64,000 bases of DNA from Carnobacterium_A sp049673005 (GTDB taxonomy: Bacteria > Bacillota > Bacilli > Lactobacillales > Carnobacteriaceae), in contig NZ_JBATXB010000088.1 of assembly GCF_049673005.1 (NCBI RefSeq), positions 8,481-72,480 of the forward strand. Reading direction: 5' to 3'. The notes under the pieces were generated by a model. It saw only the letters and a program-made list of their open reading frames with translations, was not told where the DNA came from and searched no databases. Below, in pieces: positions 61,675-64,000 of the stretch. Position 1 is the stretch's first letter, and each line of letters opens with the position of its first letter. The position numbers and the translations under genes are program-made.

Positions 61675-63231
61675 ATGAATTTACCCTTAACAGCTTATGT
61701 CGCACTTAGTTCTGCATCGGGCGTATTAAATTTGTACTTATGCTTGTATGTTTATTCTAGACGTTACCGTTATAAAGAAATAGCCTATTTTTTTATAGCA
61801 TATACCGCAACAATATCTATCTATTGTTTTGCTTCTGCTCTGATGTTATTAACTACAACGTTAGATCAAATAAAATTTTGGACAACTATTCAATATGTGG
61901 GTATGCCAATTTCCACAACGCTAGGTTTATTGTTCGTCATGCATTATTTAGGTATTCAACTTTCAAAAATAAAAGTTTTTTCGCTACTTATTATTCCAAT
62001 TATAACTGTAATTATAGTAGCAACGAATGACTTGCATAACTTACATTATAAAATACTTGAAATAGATCCTATCTTAGGTGCACCATATGTGCAACAAGAG
62101 ATTGGAATATGGTACATGATTCATGGTACTTATACTTTTTCATGCATGTTAGCAGCATTATTGCTGGCGATTTTGCATTGGAAAGAGACAGCTAAAGTTT
62201 ACCGATTAGAGCTAGTTTCCTTAATATTAGGTCAGTCGATCCCTATGTTAATGTCTCTTTTATACTTATTAGAACTCACACCAGAAGGAATAGACCCCGT
62301 TCCGATGATATTATGGCTTTCTTCTCTCTTGTACTTATGGTCTATTAGTTCATCGCGAATGTTTACATTAATGCCTATTGCAAAAAATGTTATCTTCAAT
62401 AGTATAAATGACGGGGTAATAGTATTGGATGAATCTACCCAGTTAATTGAATTTAATCAAATTTGTGAGAAATATTTTTCGAAGTTGACGAATAAGTTGA
62501 TTGGAACGAATTTCCATAAAGCATGGAAAGAACTAACTGGGGATTCTTTCCCAGTAGTGTTAGAGCTAACCGATGACAATCAAGAGGTGCAATTAACTAT
62601 CGCTGAAACAAATCGTATTTATCAGGTTCGTATCTCTCCGTTAATTAAGATGAAAAATAGAAAAGGTTTAATCTTAATTTTTACGGATATTACTGAGCTA
62701 AAAGAATTACAAATGAAGTTGGAGTACCAAGCTAACTATGATGAGCTAACTCAAATATATAATCGTCGTGCCTACATGGAGCAGTGTGAACAAGATTTTT
62801 TACTAGCACAAAATAATGGTGAGCCTTTTACTGTTTTGTTAATGGATATTGATTATTTCAAAAAAGTAAATGACACTTATGGACATCATATAGGAGATGA
62901 TGTGCTTAAACATGTCGTAAATGTATTCAAAAAGCAATTAACAGATAGACAAGTTTTTGCTCGGTATGGCGGAGAGGAATTTGCATTATCTTTAAATGGT
63001 TATACAGCTTTGGAAGCAGAATTATTAGGGAATAAATTACGTAAAAGTTTAGAAAAACAGAATCTTCATTCTTCTGAGGGAGTCATCCCAGTTACTTTGA
63101 GTATGGGAGTAGCCGAGACGACTCAAGATACACTGGAAACAATAGGTCAACTTTTAAATAAAGCCGATAAAGCTTTATATTCAGCAAAAAATTCAGGTCG
63201 AAATCAAGTACAAATTTATAAGGAAACTTAG
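61675..63231 (+). CDS. Membrane diguanylate cyclase (7TM-PAS-GGDEF)
   Basis: A 518-residue protein. About seven N-terminal helices (1-225) resemble the 7TM histidine-kinase-type sensor domain. A PAS domain (about 235-340) and a GGDEF domain (about 350-515) with DELTQIYNRRAYMEQ, LLMDIDYFKKVNDTYGH and the active-site RYGGEEF follow. The inhibitory RxxD I-site is missing (TDRQ in its place), so product inhibition may be weak. ATG at 61675 follows GAGG. No EAL or HD-GYP partner is in the window. Confidence 0.92.
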   Translation: MNLPLTAYVALSSASGVLNLYLCLYVYSRRYRYKEIAYFFIAYTATISIYCFASALMLLTTTLDQIKFWTTIQYVGMPISTTLGLLFVMHYLGIQLSKIKVFSLLIIPIITVIIVATNDLHNLHYKILEIDPILGAPYVQQEIGIWYMIHGTYTFSCMLAALLLAILHWKETAKVYRLELVSLILGQSIPMLMSLLYLLELTPEGIDPVPMILWLSSLLYLWSISSSRMFTLMPIAKNVIFNSINDGVIVLDESTQLIEFNQICEKYFSKLTNKLIGTNFHKAWKELTGDSFPVVLELTDDNQEVQLTIAETNRIYQVRISPLIKMKNRKGLILIFTDITELKELQMKLEYQANYDELTQIYNRRAYMEQCEQDFLLAQNNGEPFTVLLMDIDYFKKVNDTYGHHIGDDVLKHVVNVFKKQLTDRQVFARYGGEEFALSLNGYTALEAELLGNKLRKSLEKQNLHSSEGVIPVTLSMGVAETTQDTLETIGQLLNKADKALYSAKNSGRNQVQIYKET

Positions 63232-63481
63232 TTATAAATCACCATTTAATGATAAGTAAAAGAGCTAGTACAAAGTTTTAAAACAGAAAAAACACGTGAA
63301 AATAAACTGAAGAATAGTGTTTTATATAGTCTCAATATTTACTATTTAGCTAATTTAAACTGAAAGTTATTTTATACCTAAGTCTGATTTCCTTTATATG
63401 TGTCAACGACATATAAGTCTAAAAATAGAGGTTAACTTCTTATTCATTACTAAAAATATGTCGAAAGTTGAAGGAGTAATT

Positions 63482-64000
63482 ATGCTTTATTTAATGTTAG
63501 CTATTATATGTAGTGCATCTATCGCACTCATTTTTAAATATACAGAAAAAACAAATGCCAATAGATATGTCATAACAAGTGCTAATTACTTTATTGCATT
63601 TGCTATCAGTTTTTTTCTAATTGTTTCTAAAGGATTATTATCTGACGTTACTCGAGAAATCTCTTTTATAGAGGATTTTTCCCTACTATCGAGCACTAAT
63701 GAACACATTTTATCTCCCTATTCGAGTATTTTATGGGGAATAATCATTGGAGGAATTTTTGGTTCATTCTTTTTTCTTTCATTTGTTTACTATCAAAAAA
63801 GTATAAAAGAAAATGGGGTAGGAGTTTCAGGAACGATTGCTAAATTAGGGATATTAATTCCGATGATTTTTTCAATTGTTATATGGAAGGAATTTCCTTC
63901 ACCCATTCAATGGATTGGAATTCTACTATCACTCGTTTCTATATTAATTGTTAATTTATCACAGAAATCACTCGAGAAATTTGATGTCAAACCGACTATT
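63482..64000 (+). CDS. DMT-superfamily (EamA-like) transporter, 5' part
   Basis: The first 173 codons of a membrane protein cut by the window end. It starts MLYLMLAIICSASIALIFKY and shows about five hydrophobic segments, including SILWGIIIGGIFGSFFFLSF and the EamA-like GVSGTIAKLGILIPMIFSI and QWIGILLSLVSILIVNL. ATG at 63482 follows AAGGAG. Substrate unknown. Confidence 0.82.
   Translation, partial: MLYLMLAIICSASIALIFKYTEKTNANRYVITSANYFIAFAISFFLIVSKGLLSDVTREISFIEDFSLLSSTNEHILSPYSSILWGIIIGGIFGSFFFLSFVYYQKSIKENGVGVSGTIAKLGILIPMIFSIVIWKEFPSPIQWIGILLSLVSILIVNLSQKSLEKFDVKPTI

Noticed and set aside
1..64000. CRISPR arrays, prophage, insertion sequences, transposases or restriction systems
   Set aside because: No regular spaced repeats, transposase motifs, integrases or phage structural genes were seen anywhere in the window.

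Overview
This 64-kb window is a chromosomal origin region from a low-G+C Firmicute of the order Lactobacillales. Protein sequences and gene order resemble the Carnobacteriaceae/Enterococcaceae and Carnobacterium is the best guess; the genus is inferred from overall similarity and is not proven by any one feature.

Layout. The origin lies around dnaA. DnaA boxes cluster upstream of dnaA (28.60-28.91 kb). A second box group lies between dnaA and dnaN, followed by a DnaA-trio-like run and an AT-rich stretch (30.41-30.56 kb). To the right, on the + strand, run dnaA, dnaN, yaaA, recF, gyrB and gyrA, then rpsF-ssb-rpsR, gdpP, rplI, the replicative helicase gene and purA. After a gene-poor stretch come DUF378, a cytoplasmic alpha-amylase, the YtxH/DUF948 pair, a lone PTS EIIA, walRK-walHIJ, htrA, a CxxH/CxxC protein and rlmH. 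The right end holds a small thiol/methylglyoxal group (glyoxalase I-like, YghU-like GST, YbaK-like, glyoxalase II-like), adenosine deaminase, a GGDEF protein and a truncated DMT transporter. To the left, on the - strand, are rpmH, rnpA, yidC and khpB/jag; further left are mnmE, mnmG, a tRNA-Val, rsmG, parA, parB, DUF951, ychF, DUF1129 and the start of guaB.

Accessory material. The usual rpmH-rnpA-yidC-jag-mnmE-mnmG series is split between jag and mnmE by about 13 kb (12.96-25.94 kb). This insert carries a LysM-3D wall protein, a trehalose PTS locus (treR, treC, treB) and a six-gene operon. That operon has two ABC permeases, an ATPase and a lipoprotein annotated by homology as polyamine-type, then adenine deaminase and an MTA/SAH/adenosine-type deaminase. 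Two convergent PurR-box-like elements lie directly upstream of its promoter, which suggests a purine-salvage import and deamination unit. Another accessory segment (5.4-9.1 kb) carries a DhaL-DegV fusion protein with atypical codon use and two small membrane proteins.

How it works together. The core genes replicate and segregate the origin (DnaA, DnaN, RecF, gyrase, ParA, ParB and two parS sites at 38.47 and 39.39 kb), modify tRNA and rRNA (MnmE, MnmG, RsmG, RlmH), process and insert membrane proteins (YidC, KhpB) and control the wall (WalRK). Purine metabolism recurs across the window (guaB, purA, ade, add, the second deaminase). The most interesting signals are the PurBox-controlled transporter/deaminase operon, a DnaA-box cluster at rlmH, a tRNA-Val with C at position 33, a parS inside a 40-bp palindrome and an orphan TetR-type operator.
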